Assembly: GCA_041741455.1 (NCBI GenBank)
Contig: JBGSJZ010000108.1
Coordinates: 1-64,000, forward strand
Reading direction: 5' to 3'
Source: CALESS01 sp041741455
GTDB lineage: Bacteria; Chloroflexota; Anaerolineae; Anaerolineales; Anaerolineaceae
Length of the DNA: 64,000 nucleotides
Shown here piece by piece: positions 1 through 7,260 of the stretch. The notes under the pieces were generated by a model that saw only the letters and a list, made by a program, of their open reading frames with translations, searched no databases and was not told the origin of the DNA. Numbering within the stretch: position 1 is the stretch's first letter; the number at the start of each line of letters is the position of its first letter. The translations under genes were made by a program, and so were the position numbers.

Positions 1-1
1 G

Positions 2-301
2 CTGGTGGATGCGCTGGAGGTGTTCAATGCCCGCTGTTTCAACCCGAACAGCAATGAACAGACAAGACTATTTGCCGAGACCAGGGGGCTGCCGGGCACG
101 GCTGGCTCAGATGCGCACACGGCGGGCGAGGTGGGCGGGGCCTGCCTGGTGCTGCCCGAGTTCAGCACGGCCGAAGGATTGAAGCTGGCGGTGCGGCAGG
201 GGCGGGTTGAGGGCAGGTTATCTTCGCCCTGGGTGCATTTTTCCTCACAATATGCCAAATGGGTGAAAAAAGTCGGGCTTTGGAAGGTCTCCGAACCTTG
301 A
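2..301 (+). CDS. PHP-domain metal-dependent hydrolase, C-terminal end (5' truncated by window)
   Basis: Only the last 99 codons are in the window; the frame is open from base 2 and ends in TGA. The motif GTAGSDAHTAGEVG, about 30 residues in, is the C-terminal metal-binding signature (GSDAH) of the PHP phosphoesterase family. The remaining segment, which speaks of a residue run ending in a Trp/Lys-rich tail, is typical of stand-alone PHP proteins. The N-terminal HxH motif must lie upstream. The substrate cannot be told from this fragment. A second, unrelated PHP gene lies at 60968-62053. The tRNA-Leu gene begins 33 bp after the stop. Confidence 0.8.
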   Translation: MVDALEVFNARCFNPNSNEQTRLFAETRGLPGTAGSDAHTAGEVGGACLVLPEFSTAEGLKLAVRQGRVEGRLSSPWVHFSSQYAKWVKKVGLWKVSEP

Positions 302-334
302 CGCCCACGGCGCAAGGGATAAAATAGAAGCGAT

Positions 335-418
335 GGGGCGGTGGCGGAATCGGCAGACGCAACGGACTTAAAATCCGTCGATGGTGACATCGTGAGGGTT
401 CGACCCCCTCCCGCCCCA
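335..418 (+). tRNA. tRNA-Leu, anticodon UAA
   Basis: Cloverleaf folded by eye. The acceptor GGGGCGG (335-341) pairs with CCGCCCC (411-417), with discriminator A at 418. The anticodon stem ACGGA/TCCGT encloses the loop CTTAAAA (anticodon TAA). There is a long variable arm, as expected for a class II tRNA, and a T-arm GAGGG-TTCGACC-CCCTC. The 3' CCA is not encoded (ACA follows), so it must be added by nucleotidyltransferase. An inverted repeat of family A starts 7 bp downstream. Confidence 0.96.
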
Positions 419-424
419 CAAAAC

Positions 425-457
425 CGTAGAGACGTTGCACAATGCAACGTCTCTACG
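425..457. repeat. Family A palindromic repeat, copy 1
   Basis: Near-perfect inverted repeat: CGTAGAGACGTTGCA, a 3-nt centre, then its reverse complement. It begins just after tRNA-Leu. Three more copies occur at 2592-2630, 2884-2913 and 11531-11564, all in non-coding DNA of the first 12 kb. Similar GTAGAGACG...CGTCTCTAC palindromes are widespread in several bacterial phyla as small dispersed elements. It could also serve as a bidirectional hairpin after the tRNA. Confidence 0.9.
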
Positions 458-766
458 ATTGTTAATGGCAGGCAGGGGTGTTAGATTCTCTTTTTCTGCA
501 ACGTAAATCACAAATTTTTGGTTCGCCTGATTGCTCAGGTCTCAGAAATCAAAAATTTTTAAGATTTCGGATTTCTGAGATGATCTATGATGGAATTTTT
601 TTATAGGTTGCAGAAGGTGATGGGAAAAAATACAGGCTGTTAATACTGACAGGTGGTCTGAGGAAGTTGAATGTTTTCAAAAAAAGTATTTTTTCTTGCA
701 TCAAAAAGGACCTTTTACGGAAGGCGTGGTGGTGGATCACAGGTGCACCCAGTGGGGTGATGGATA
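458..766. other. Non-coding stretch with one inverted repeat
   Basis: No gene is supported here. The open frames on both strands lack ribosome binding sites and any recognisable composition. The one visible structure is an inverted repeat at 541-579: CTCAGAAATC and its exact complement GATTTCTGAG, around a very AT-rich centre. Confidence 0.6.
541..579. repeat. Inverted repeat, 10-bp perfect arms
   Basis: CTCAGAAATC (541-550) and GATTTCTGAG (570-579) are exact complements around a 19-nt AT-rich loop. There is no adjacent gene end for which it would be a natural terminator. It differs in sequence from repeat families A and B. Confidence 0.6.
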
Positions 767-973
767 TTACGCTAAAGGCCGTTTTAAAAGATACCAAAAA
801 CCCCTGTGACCAATCGTCCATGCCACTACGGAAACAACCTCCCAACCCTCTTTGCCAAAGGCGTTCAGTCTTTCGGTTGTCTTTAATTCTTTGTATGGGT
901 AATTGTCGACCCAATTGGAACTGTCATAAACGTCACGAAACAAATACAATTCCATATATTCCCACTGTTGCAT
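767..973 (-). CDS. Small DUF4177-like protein
   Basis: A 68-residue protein beginning MQQWEYMELYLFR and carrying LNAFGKEGWEVVSV followed by WYLLKRPL. This is the DUF4177 layout: an N-terminal WEY strand, a central L.x.G.EGWE.VSV motif and a C-terminal ILKR-like strand. The function of the family is unknown. The ATG is preceded by AAAGAGATGAAAA, a modest ribosome binding site. The gene stands alone, with no neighbour on its strand for more than 1 kb downstream, inside repeat-bearing intergenic DNA. The frame on the opposite strand (667-1023) is judged to be its shadow. Confidence 0.7.
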   Translation of the reverse strand: MQQWEYMELYLFRDVYDSSNWVDNYPYKELKTTERLNAFGKEGWEVVSVVAWTIGHRGFWYLLKRPLA

Positions 974-1295
974 TTTTCATCTCTTTCTTTGCTTGTGATC
1001 GCTCGCATGAGCGCATACGATAACCTCGCAGCAAGTGTATTTTAAAGTTTAGCTTCTTATGGCTTGCTGTCAATACCTGGCAGCGATATTCCTTCAAGGG
1101 GTAGCTTCTGGGGGACTGGCGCCTGGTCGGCCTGATCGATCTGCGTTTGCCTATGGCCCCGGTTTATGTAAGGAGGTATCGATGCGCTTGATCCTGGTCT
1201 GCAGAAACCTGCCCTTACGGGAGTGGCACCAGAGGCTAAGTTAGGTATAAGAGAAACGGGGGTAGTGGGTCTAAAATTATCATCCTTACAATATG
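974..1295. other. Intergenic stretch with a degenerate family B fragment
   Basis: No gene is supported. Bases 1198-1220 (TCTGCAGAAACCTGCCCTTACGG) resemble the 3' half of the family B repeat, but the matching 5' arm is not clear, so this may be a decayed copy. A short frame starting at 1181 has a Shine-Dalgarno-like AAGGAGG but runs through this repeat and is judged accidental. Confidence 0.5.
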
Positions 1296-1324
1296 TTGAA
1301 AACCGGGAATATCCGTGCTAAAGT
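1296..1324 (+). promoter_or_regulatory. Sigma-70-type promoter of the secreted propeller gene
   Basis: TTGAAA (1296-1301), a 17-bp spacer, then TAAAGT (1319-1324). A strong palindrome begins 7 bp downstream, so the likely transcription start falls at or in it. Confidence 0.6.
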
Positions 1325-1331
1325 ATGGACA

Positions 1332-1353
1332 ACTAGACAAATACATGTCTAGT
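1332..1353. promoter_or_regulatory. Operator-like palindrome
   Basis: ACTAGACA (1332-1339) and TGTCTAGT (1346-1353) are perfect complements around 6 nt. The site lies just downstream of the -10 box and 20 bp before the start codon. It contains GACAAATACA, a 10-mer also found in the dyad of the giant-protein operon promoter (11057-11083). A repressor site is inferred; no regulator gene is nearby. Confidence 0.55.
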
Positions 1354-1372
1354 ATTGGAAACGGAGATTACC

Positions 1373-2482
1373 ATGAAAGTTAAGTTGTTGGTGGTATGTC
1401 TCATCGTGGCCTTCATCATCGGCGGTGTGGCCCCAACGCGGGCGATTGCGCAAACAGAGCAGGCAAAGGGTATTCCCCCGAGCTGGCTACAGGTCAATGC
1501 AGATGGGTTTGGCGAGTATAACTGGCAGGTCCCGTCATTAGCATCTTTTGGTAAATACCTTTATGCAGGAACTTGGTGGATGGACTGGGGGAGTGGTGTT
1601 GGAAAAGCCCAGATTTGGCGGACAGCGGATGACGAAAACTGGGAAAAGGTATTCGAGGCTGATGAGAATGGAGCAGCTGCCCTAGTTGTTTTTAAAGAAT
1701 ACCTGTACTGTGGGAGTTGGGGAGGAAAAATCTGGCGCAGCAAGGACGGGGTGAATTGGGAAGAAGTGGTCCCGGATGGATTTGGTGACATCAACAATGG
1801 GATTGCCCGAATGGTGGTCTTCAATAATACCCTGTATGCCAGCACCTGGAATGGGACAACTGGAACAGAAATCTGGGGCACTACAAATGGGAAACAATGG
1901 AAGCAAGTGGTTGATGCGGGATTAAGTAATGATCCAAATAATGCCGGGGCGATTGCCAGCGAGGTTTTCCATGGTCGCCTTTATTGGGGAACGTGCGGCA
2001 ATTTGGTAGTGCCCGCTCAGCTCTGGCGAACAGATGGTAAAACGACAGAGGCTGTGATCACGGATGGATTCGGTAATCCGGATAATAAATGGATTTCATC
2101 GCTGGCTGCTTTTGGGGATTACCTGTATGCCGGGGTGGGGAATGGCTGGGGGGTAGTCCAAGTTTGGCGGTCGTTGGACGGAACGAATTGGACCCAGGCC
2201 TACGTGAGTGATGGTTCCATTTTAGGAATGGTCAACGCGATGGAAGTCTACCATGACCAACTGTACCTGGTGATGGAAAATTATTATGGTATGGTAGTCT
2301 GGCGGACGTCCAACGGAATCGATTGGGAGCAGGTGGGTTTTGACGGTTTTGGCGATGTGAATAACTATTGGAGCTATTGGGATAATGCCACAACCGTTTA
2401 CCGGGACGGATTGTATATTGCCACGATTAACTTTGCGACCGGCGGAGAAGTCTGGAAATTGTGTATAAAGGAGTGTAAGTAG
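1373..2482 (+). CDS. Secreted seven-repeat beta-propeller-like protein
   Basis: A 369-residue protein. ATG 1373 is chosen because GGAG lies 6 nt upstream; the in-frame TTG at 1355 has no such site. Residues 1 to about 27 form a signal peptide (MKVKLLVVCLIVAF..., ending near AIAQ). The rest is seven repeats of about 45-55 residues. Each has a hydrophobic-F/Y strand, a LYAG/LYCG/LYAS-type turn, and an (I/V/L)W(R/G/K)(T/S) strand followed by DG..W..V. Four spacers carry DGFG..NN. Seven such units suggest a closed seven-bladed propeller. No lipobox or C-terminal anchor is seen, so it is probably released or held at the cell surface. The ligand is unknown. It is convergent with the giant-protein operon and shares an operator-like motif with it. 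Confidence 0.8.
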   Translation: MKVKLLVVCLIVAFIIGGVAPTRAIAQTEQAKGIPPSWLQVNADGFGEYNWQVPSLASFGKYLYAGTWWMDWGSGVGKAQIWRTADDENWEKVFEADENGAAALVVFKEYLYCGSWGGKIWRSKDGVNWEEVVPDGFGDINNGIARMVVFNNTLYASTWNGTTGTEIWGTTNGKQWKQVVDAGLSNDPNNAGAIASEVFHGRLYWGTCGNLVVPAQLWRTDGKTTEAVITDGFGNPDNKWISSLAAFGDYLYAGVGNGWGVVQVWRSLDGTNWTQAYVSDGSILGMVNAMEVYHDQLYLVMENYYGMVVWRTSNGIDWEQVGFDGFGDVNNYWSYWDNATTVYRDGLYIATINFATGGEVWKLCIKECK

Positions 2483-2591
2483 GGTTTTACGAGGATAAAA
2501 AAATAATCAACTCATGTTTGCATACCACACCTGCGCTTGGACAGGCAGGTGTAGGTATTCTTTTAAAGTAATTGACGAAAATCGTTGGATT

Positions 2592-2630
2592 AACCCGCAG
2601 AGACATTGCATTGCAACGCCTCTGCGGGTT
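2592..2630. repeat. Family A palindromic repeat, copy 2 (divergent)
   Basis: AACCCGCAGAG at the left pairs with CTCTGCGGGTT at the right. The centre ACATTGCATTGCAACGC matches the other copies with changes. Arms and centre co-vary with copy 1 (GTAGAG/CTCTAC became GCAGAG/CTCTGC), which suggests selection for pairing. Confidence 0.8.
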
Positions 2631-2696
2631 ATTTTTAGGGAGTAGGAAGCCGGATAATACTTTTTAAGTTTATTGGCGACGGATGTGCTTGGAAAC

Positions 2697-2755
2697 GGGC
2701 GAGTCTGGCTGAGGGATGGGGTTTGACCTTAATCTGCACAGACCCGCCCTTACGG
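2697..2755. repeat. Family B repeat, copy 1
   Basis: The left arm GGGCGAGTCT (2697-2706) and right arm AGACCCGCCC (2740-2749) pair with one mismatch. The conserved 3' half is TTTGACC...TCTGCACAGACCCGCCCTTACGG. The same block recurs at 2793-2850 and 11637-11692. Confidence 0.75.
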
Positions 2756-2792
2756 TTGTGTTATAAGGCGGGCAAGGGTTTCACCTGGATGC

Positions 2793-2850
2793 GGTCGGGT
2801 CTTGTTGAGGAAGGGCTAGAACCTGGCCTGCACAGACCCACCCTTATGGG
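2793..2850. repeat. Family B repeat, copy 2
   Basis: GGTCGGGTCT (2793-2802) faces AGACCCACCC (2834-2843), followed by TTATGGG. It shares the core TGCACAGACCC with the other copies but is the most diverged of the three clear ones. It lies 37 bp after copy 1. Confidence 0.65.
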
Positions 2851-2883
2851 AAAGCCGCAAGCTGGGTGAGGGCGAAATGCAAT

Positions 2884-2913
2884 CGTAGAGACGTTATATG
2901 CAACGTCTCTACG
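2884..2913. repeat. Family A palindromic repeat, copy 3
   Basis: CGTAGAGACGTT, a short centre, then the complement CAACGTCTCTACG. The outer 11 bp are identical to copy 1. It ends 53 bp before the stop codon of the 1,430-residue giant protein. Confidence 0.85.
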
Positions 2914-2966
2914 GATGATGAGTAGGGTTCGAGTGGGGTAAAGAAGCGAACCCAGTTGGGGGTGGG

Positions 2967-5900
2967 TTAATCTAGGTCTACGTATTCGATAAAGACCAGC
3001 CGGCGACCCTTGAGGGTTGGAATAGCATTGTATGGAGTTGAATCATCCACCAGGTATTCCTCATACTCGGCAATGGCCAGGCGGTAGTGCTGAGAATCAT
3101 CCAGTGTTTCTGGCAGGGTCACCGTGCCGGCCCACAGGGTGGGGGTGATGAACAGATGGTCGAGAAGCCCCTGGACGGTCAGCTCGGCAAAGTTGCGGGC
3201 TTGCAGCAGTTTCCTGGCCTGGGCGAGCTTGGCCTTGGCAACTTTCTTAGTGACCTTGGGGGTCTTGGGTTTGGGGGTGGCCGAGTCCGACTTGACCACG
3301 GCGCCGGGCTGGCGCTGCCAGCCGAAGTCTTCGCCCAGCTCCGGATGCAAGCGTTCGACCCAGACCTCGACCACGCTGGAAGGGGCGACCTGCGGGGCTT
3401 GGATAAGCTTGAAATGACCATCCGGCAACTTGACGCTGGCCATGGGGGCATTCTGTGCTTCCTGGTGCGAGCTGGAGTCCGAATAGGTGAAGCCAAACAG
3501 GCTGACGTGGCGGGTACCCGGATTCACGGTGCGGGTGACCTCCAGCCAGCGGTCGGGGACCAACTGCATGAAATCGGCCAGCACTACGTGGGAGAGATGG
3601 GCACCAGAGACCGAAACAGGCTGATAACGAGCCAGGGCCAGGCGGACGAAGGGATAATAAGAGGTGCCCCAATCGATTTCCAGGTCGCAGTACCATAACT
3701 GACGGTCCGGGTCGTAGAAGACATCGTGCGGAGCAATTTCAAGCTGCATTTGGGGATTGCCCGCTTCGAGAATTTGGGGATGAGGCAAGTTGGTGACCGG
3801 GAAGGGTTCGGGGGGCTGATCTGCTTCTTCTGCCGGGGCAAAGGTCGGCAGCCATTTTCCGGCCGGGTCAGCGGCTACGCGGGCCAGCGGGAAGTGACTG
3901 CGTTTGGGGGAGACGCCGGGGACGAAGCTGCTCTTCCAGATCGGATCATTGCCCCACTGGGTGACAAAATTCTTGAGGGGCTGGCTATCCGGATCCTCCA
4001 TCGGATCCCCGCTGAAGGCGGTGGACGGAAGTACAACGGCAAGCATCTCGCCATAACCGGAAGCATTCCACGGGCGGTTGAGGTAGACGCGCAAGCCGCC
4101 GCCACGACGCCAACTGGTTTGCTTCTCCTCCCCCTTGGTGCGGGTCCAACCGAAGGTGGGGACGACGTACAAGACTTCGGGGGCGGGGGGAGGCGTAGAG
4201 CTGGGGATCCAGGTGACGGTTTTAGGACCGACTACCTTGATGTTCTTGTCCGTTGGTAGGGTAGAACCATCAATGTCCTCTGTCAGGACACTTGGCGGCA
4301 TGTACTCGCGAAACTGGGTGGTCGCCTCCAGGTGATACTCAATGCGGCGGTAGCGGGTATCGTTGAAATGGTGCAACTTCTTCTGAGCCAGGTCGTGGAA
4401 GACACCGCCCGCCCGGATGCGATCCGGACTGAGCAGGACGTACTCGTGGGCACTGGCATAGGATTTGGGCGTGGTGATCTTCACAGCAAAGGCATGATCG
4501 GTGCGGGCTATGTTGGCCCCAGTTGGTTTGGTGAGATCCTCGGAGGGATCGTTCCAGGCTGCCAGCAGGTCCAGGTGGTCGGTGCTCTTGATGCTGCAGG
4601 TGGAGATGAAGGTTGGCACGGCATGGTTGGCGGCAAAGGGGCGAGAGATGCGGATTTCCTGGATTTCGGGGGTGATCAATGGGCGCTGGACAGCGTGGAC
4701 CAGATTGATCTCCCGCCAGGGTGTCAGCATCCAATGCTGGCCCTTGAGGGCCATGTCTTGCAATTGAGCTTGTTGAACCGGGGTCAGCCAGCTCCAGACG
4801 CCAAGCAGCTTGAGGGCTTCCGGCGTGGGGAAGATGCTGAGGCGTAAGACGGCGCGCTCGGCTTTGCCCAGGGGGATCAACAGGGTGCGGGTTGCGTCGT
4901 CAAAGTGCGGAATCATCATTGGATCTTCAAACAACTCGATTTTGAAGGGTAAGGCATCCGGCCAATGAGAAGCACCGGGATAGAGCGGAATCTTGATGAT
5001 CTCATCGGAGGAAAAGCCGGGGAGGTCGAAAATGCGGGCGGCAATCGTTTGAGATAAAGGATCGGGCAGATAGGGCAAGGCCTCTCCCTCCTGCATGACT
5101 GCAAAATCGGTATCTACCGGCCCGGTACCATCCAGGGGACCGACCGAAGGAATTTGCTCCTTTTTCAAAGAGTTGTCCCTGGCGCCGAGCATGGCAAAGA
5201 AGGCATCATCGACCTTGCCGCCTTGGTCGAACAGGCCGTGAGTCTCGGCCTCCTTAACGCTCGTGCGGGAAGGAACGGCAAAGCGGCGGGCATGTTGAAC
5301 CGAAGGAATGACATTATCCGCCGGGATATCGTTGAACGAGCGCACCGCCAGGCGTTCCATCGATTCGCCCTCGCGGGGAGCTTCGACGGTAGCAGGGGTG
5401 GGCTTGACCAAAGCCAGGGAGGGTGGCAGGATGGGCTCGAAGCGGTAATAGGTCCGGGCATGGGCGGCTGGCTGTTCAGATGCCAAATCTTTCGGTGATG
5501 GTTCCAGTGAGTTGCCTGCCAGATCGACCGTGCGGGCGCGCATCCAATACTTGCGACCATAGCGCAAGCGTGGAAGCGAGCCCTGGATGACTTTGAATTG
5601 ACTTGTCAAATTCAAGCCTGGAGGAACCTCGGCCTCGGCATCTCCGACGACATCGGTGTGATCCTGGGCCTGAATGGCATTGCGATGGTGGTGAATGGTT
5701 TTACCGGGAGGCGGAACGCACAGGCTCCAGCCAGTCCACGAGAGGAGGGCTTCATGTAGCCAGAGCAACTCCGGATTGCTGGCTGGATCCGGACTGGCGG
5801 TGGTCGCCAGTTTGACGGAGCCTTCCTCCTGGGGGATATCCACGACGGCCTGACCGCTGCTGAAATTATAGACGGAATGGCGCAGGCAAAGCGAGTGCCA

Positions 5901-7259
5901 TTTCTGGGAGGTGTCGTCCCAGATGTCAACCCGATAGCCGCGCACCAAATCCTCAGCGTATAAGTCCGGCTCGCCGACATCATTAAAGTCCTTCTGGCGC
6001 TTGAGGCTATTTTGCAGCATGGCGCCGCGTTGATGGTGGACCAACATCAATCCCGCATTGCGAATGGCAGGGGCACCTAACTGGCGCTCCTGTTTGCTGA
6101 CCGGGTCGAAGGCCACGTCGGTCAGGGGCTTGTTGACCAGGGGTTTCATCGGGTAGAGGGTGCGGGCGAAATTCATGACCTTGAGCATGGCGCCGTCCGG
6201 ATCGACCTGGATCAACTGGAATTGACCGGTGCTGAAATCCAACAAACCTCCAGCGACGCGATAATCACCTGTCCCCGGATTCGGACGGGGCAACGGCAAG
6301 AAATCATTGGCACTCAGTAAGGTATGGGTACGAGGTGAAGTACCTACCCCGGAAGGCAGGACGACCTCAGCCCAGAGCAAGGCGTCCGGTGCACTAGGGA
6401 ACTCAGTGCGGTCGATGATCAGATCGACCACCAGGCCTAACCGACGCAGGACACTGGGGTATTGCCCCATGGCAGCCACAATCTTGTGGAAGTCGATTTG
6501 CTTTTGGAACTCATCCAGCTTGGGCAAATCAGTGCGAGTGTAGCCGCGCCAGCGGGCGCGCGAACGCGGATCTGTTGCGGGGAGGTTGTGTCTATCAACC
6601 AGCGGTGTGGAAGGCGGGGTATGGAAAAGCTCAAACAAGCCCAGGTCACGCTTCACACCTGGCATGGCGGTGTAGCCGCCATCTGCAAAGAAAGCAAATT
6701 GACTCTTTGGATCGCGCAATCCGGTCTTCTGATCCATAAACTGGTGATCCTGTGCGGCGACACTTTGGACCAGGTTTGTCCAACCGGGTGCAGCAAAGAG
6801 CTGGGTAGCGGTCGGCAACTGGTCACCCGCCGAGGCAGCGAGCCCGGTGTAGAGATTGCGCACCAGGGAATCGATGGCCGTGACTTCATAGGACAAGATT
6901 TTCTTTTTGGAAGGATCATTGAACTCATAACCGTAGACCGGGGTTTGACCTGAGAAGAGGGCGCGCCAAACCTGTGAATCGAGCTTGCCCAGGTGGCTGT
7001 CCAGGCGGTTCTTGCTGAGATAATCCCCACCGTTCACGGTCACGACAGCCAGGTTGGCAAAATGCAGGATAAATTTGGCCTTGGCAAGGGTTTTCGGCCA
7101 GTCCCCGGTGTTGGAATAAAAATCCGGGAAGCTTTCCAGAAGCTCCGGGTCAGCTTCCGAATCCAGGTGAGGTGAGAGGAGCAGGGAAATCCGCAGGGAT
7201 TTCTTGTCCTTCGTGTAACCATTGGGTAGAACGGTCCAAGTCAGGGATTGTTTGGCCAT
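2967..7259 (-). CDS. Giant protein of unknown function, second gene of two-gene operon
   Basis: A 1,430-residue protein of no family I can name. ATG 7259 has a strong GGAGG 6 nt upstream; its A lies 1 nt after the stop of the upstream giant gene, so the two are translationally coupled. There is no signal peptide (MAKQSLTWTVLPNG) and no membrane segment. Composition is rich in Pro, Trp and Tyr, as in beta-sheet proteins. Around residues 565-590 a segment LRYGRKYWMRARTVDLAGNS is like the last strands of a fibronectin type III module. A Lys/Ala-rich helical stretch lies near 1330-1355. The tail (RLAIAEYEEYLVDD ... RLVFIEYVDLD) looks like a closing beta-rich domain. No catalytic motif is visible. 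Large frames on the other strand are its shadows. Confidence 0.85.
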   Translation of the reverse strand: MAKQSLTWTVLPNGYTKDKKSLRISLLLSPHLDSEADPELLESFPDFYSNTGDWPKTLAKAKFILHFANLAVVTVNGGDYLSKNRLDSHLGKLDSQVWRALFSGQTPVYGYEFNDPSKKKILSYEVTAIDSLVRNLYTGLAASAGDQLPTATQLFAAPGWTNLVQSVAAQDHQFMDQKTGLRDPKSQFAFFADGGYTAMPGVKRDLGLFELFHTPPSTPLVDRHNLPATDPRSRARWRGYTRTDLPKLDEFQKQIDFHKIVAAMGQYPSVLRRLGLVVDLIIDRTEFPSAPDALLWAEVVLPSGVGTSPRTHTLLSANDFLPLPRPNPGTGDYRVAGGLLDFSTGQFQLIQVDPDGAMLKVMNFARTLYPMKPLVNKPLTDVAFDPVSKQERQLGAPAIRNAGLMLVHHQRGAMLQNSLKRQKDFNDVGEPDLYAEDLVRGYRVDIWDDTSQKWHSLCLRHSVYNFSSGQAVVDIPQEEGSVKLATTASPDPASNPELLWLHEALLSWTGWSLCVPPPGKTIHHHRNAIQAQDHTDVVGDAEAEVPPGLNLTSQFKVIQGSLPRLRYGRKYWMRARTVDLAGNSLEPSPKDLASEQPAAHARTYYRFEPILPPSLALVKPTPATVEAPREGESMERLAVRSFNDIPADNVIPSVQHARRFAVPSRTSVKEAETHGLFDQGGKVDDAFFAMLGARDNSLKKEQIPSVGPLDGTGPVDTDFAVMQEGEALPYLPDPLSQTIAARIFDLPGFSSDEIIKIPLYPGASHWPDALPFKIELFEDPMMIPHFDDATRTLLIPLGKAERAVLRLSIFPTPEALKLLGVWSWLTPVQQAQLQDMALKGQHWMLTPWREINLVHAVQRPLITPEIQEIRISRPFAANHAVPTFISTCSIKSTDHLDLLAAWNDPSEDLTKPTGANIARTDHAFAVKITTPKSYASAHEYVLLSPDRIRAGGVFHDLAQKKLHHFNDTRYRRIEYHLEATTQFREYMPPSVLTEDIDGSTLPTDKNIKVVGPKTVTWIPSSTPPPAPEVLYVVPTFGWTRTKGEEKQTSWRRGGGLRVYLNRPWNASGYGEMLAVVLPSTAFSGDPMEDPDSQPLKNFVTQWGNDPIWKSSFVPGVSPKRSHFPLARVAADPAGKWLPTFAPAEEADQPPEPFPVTNLPHPQILEAGNPQMQLEIAPHDVFYDPDRQLWYCDLEIDWGTSYYPFVRLALARYQPVSVSGAHLSHVVLADFMQLVPDRWLEVTRTVNPGTRHVSLFGFTYSDSSSHQEAQNAPMASVKLPDGHFKLIQAPQVAPSSVVEVWVERLHPELGEDFGWQRQPGAVVKSDSATPKPKTPKVTKKVAKAKLAQARKLLQARNFAELTVQGLLDHLFITPTLWAGTVTLPETLDDSQHYRLAIAEYEEYLVDDSTPYNAIPTLKGRRLVFIEYVDLD

Positions 7260-7260
7260 G

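Larger units (their letters stand above)
2483..2966. other. Repeat-rich gap between convergent genes
   Basis: Nearly 500 bp without a gene. It holds two family A copies (2592-2630, 2884-2913) and two family B copies (2697-2755, 2793-2850). Any of these hairpins could stop transcription from either side, but none is followed by a classical T-run. Confidence 0.7.

Noticed and set aside
335..418. Attachment site at the tRNA-Leu 3' end
   Set aside because: No second copy of the GGTTCGACCCCCTCCCGCCC end was noticed downstream, and no integrase gene is in the window.
667..1023. A 118-codon plus-strand frame
   Set aside because: It covers the DUF4177-like gene on the other strand, shows no domain and has no good start site.
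1059..1244. A 61-codon frame, with an internal ATG preceded by AAGGAGG
   Set aside because: It reads through a degenerate family B repeat, and its translation has no protein-like pattern.
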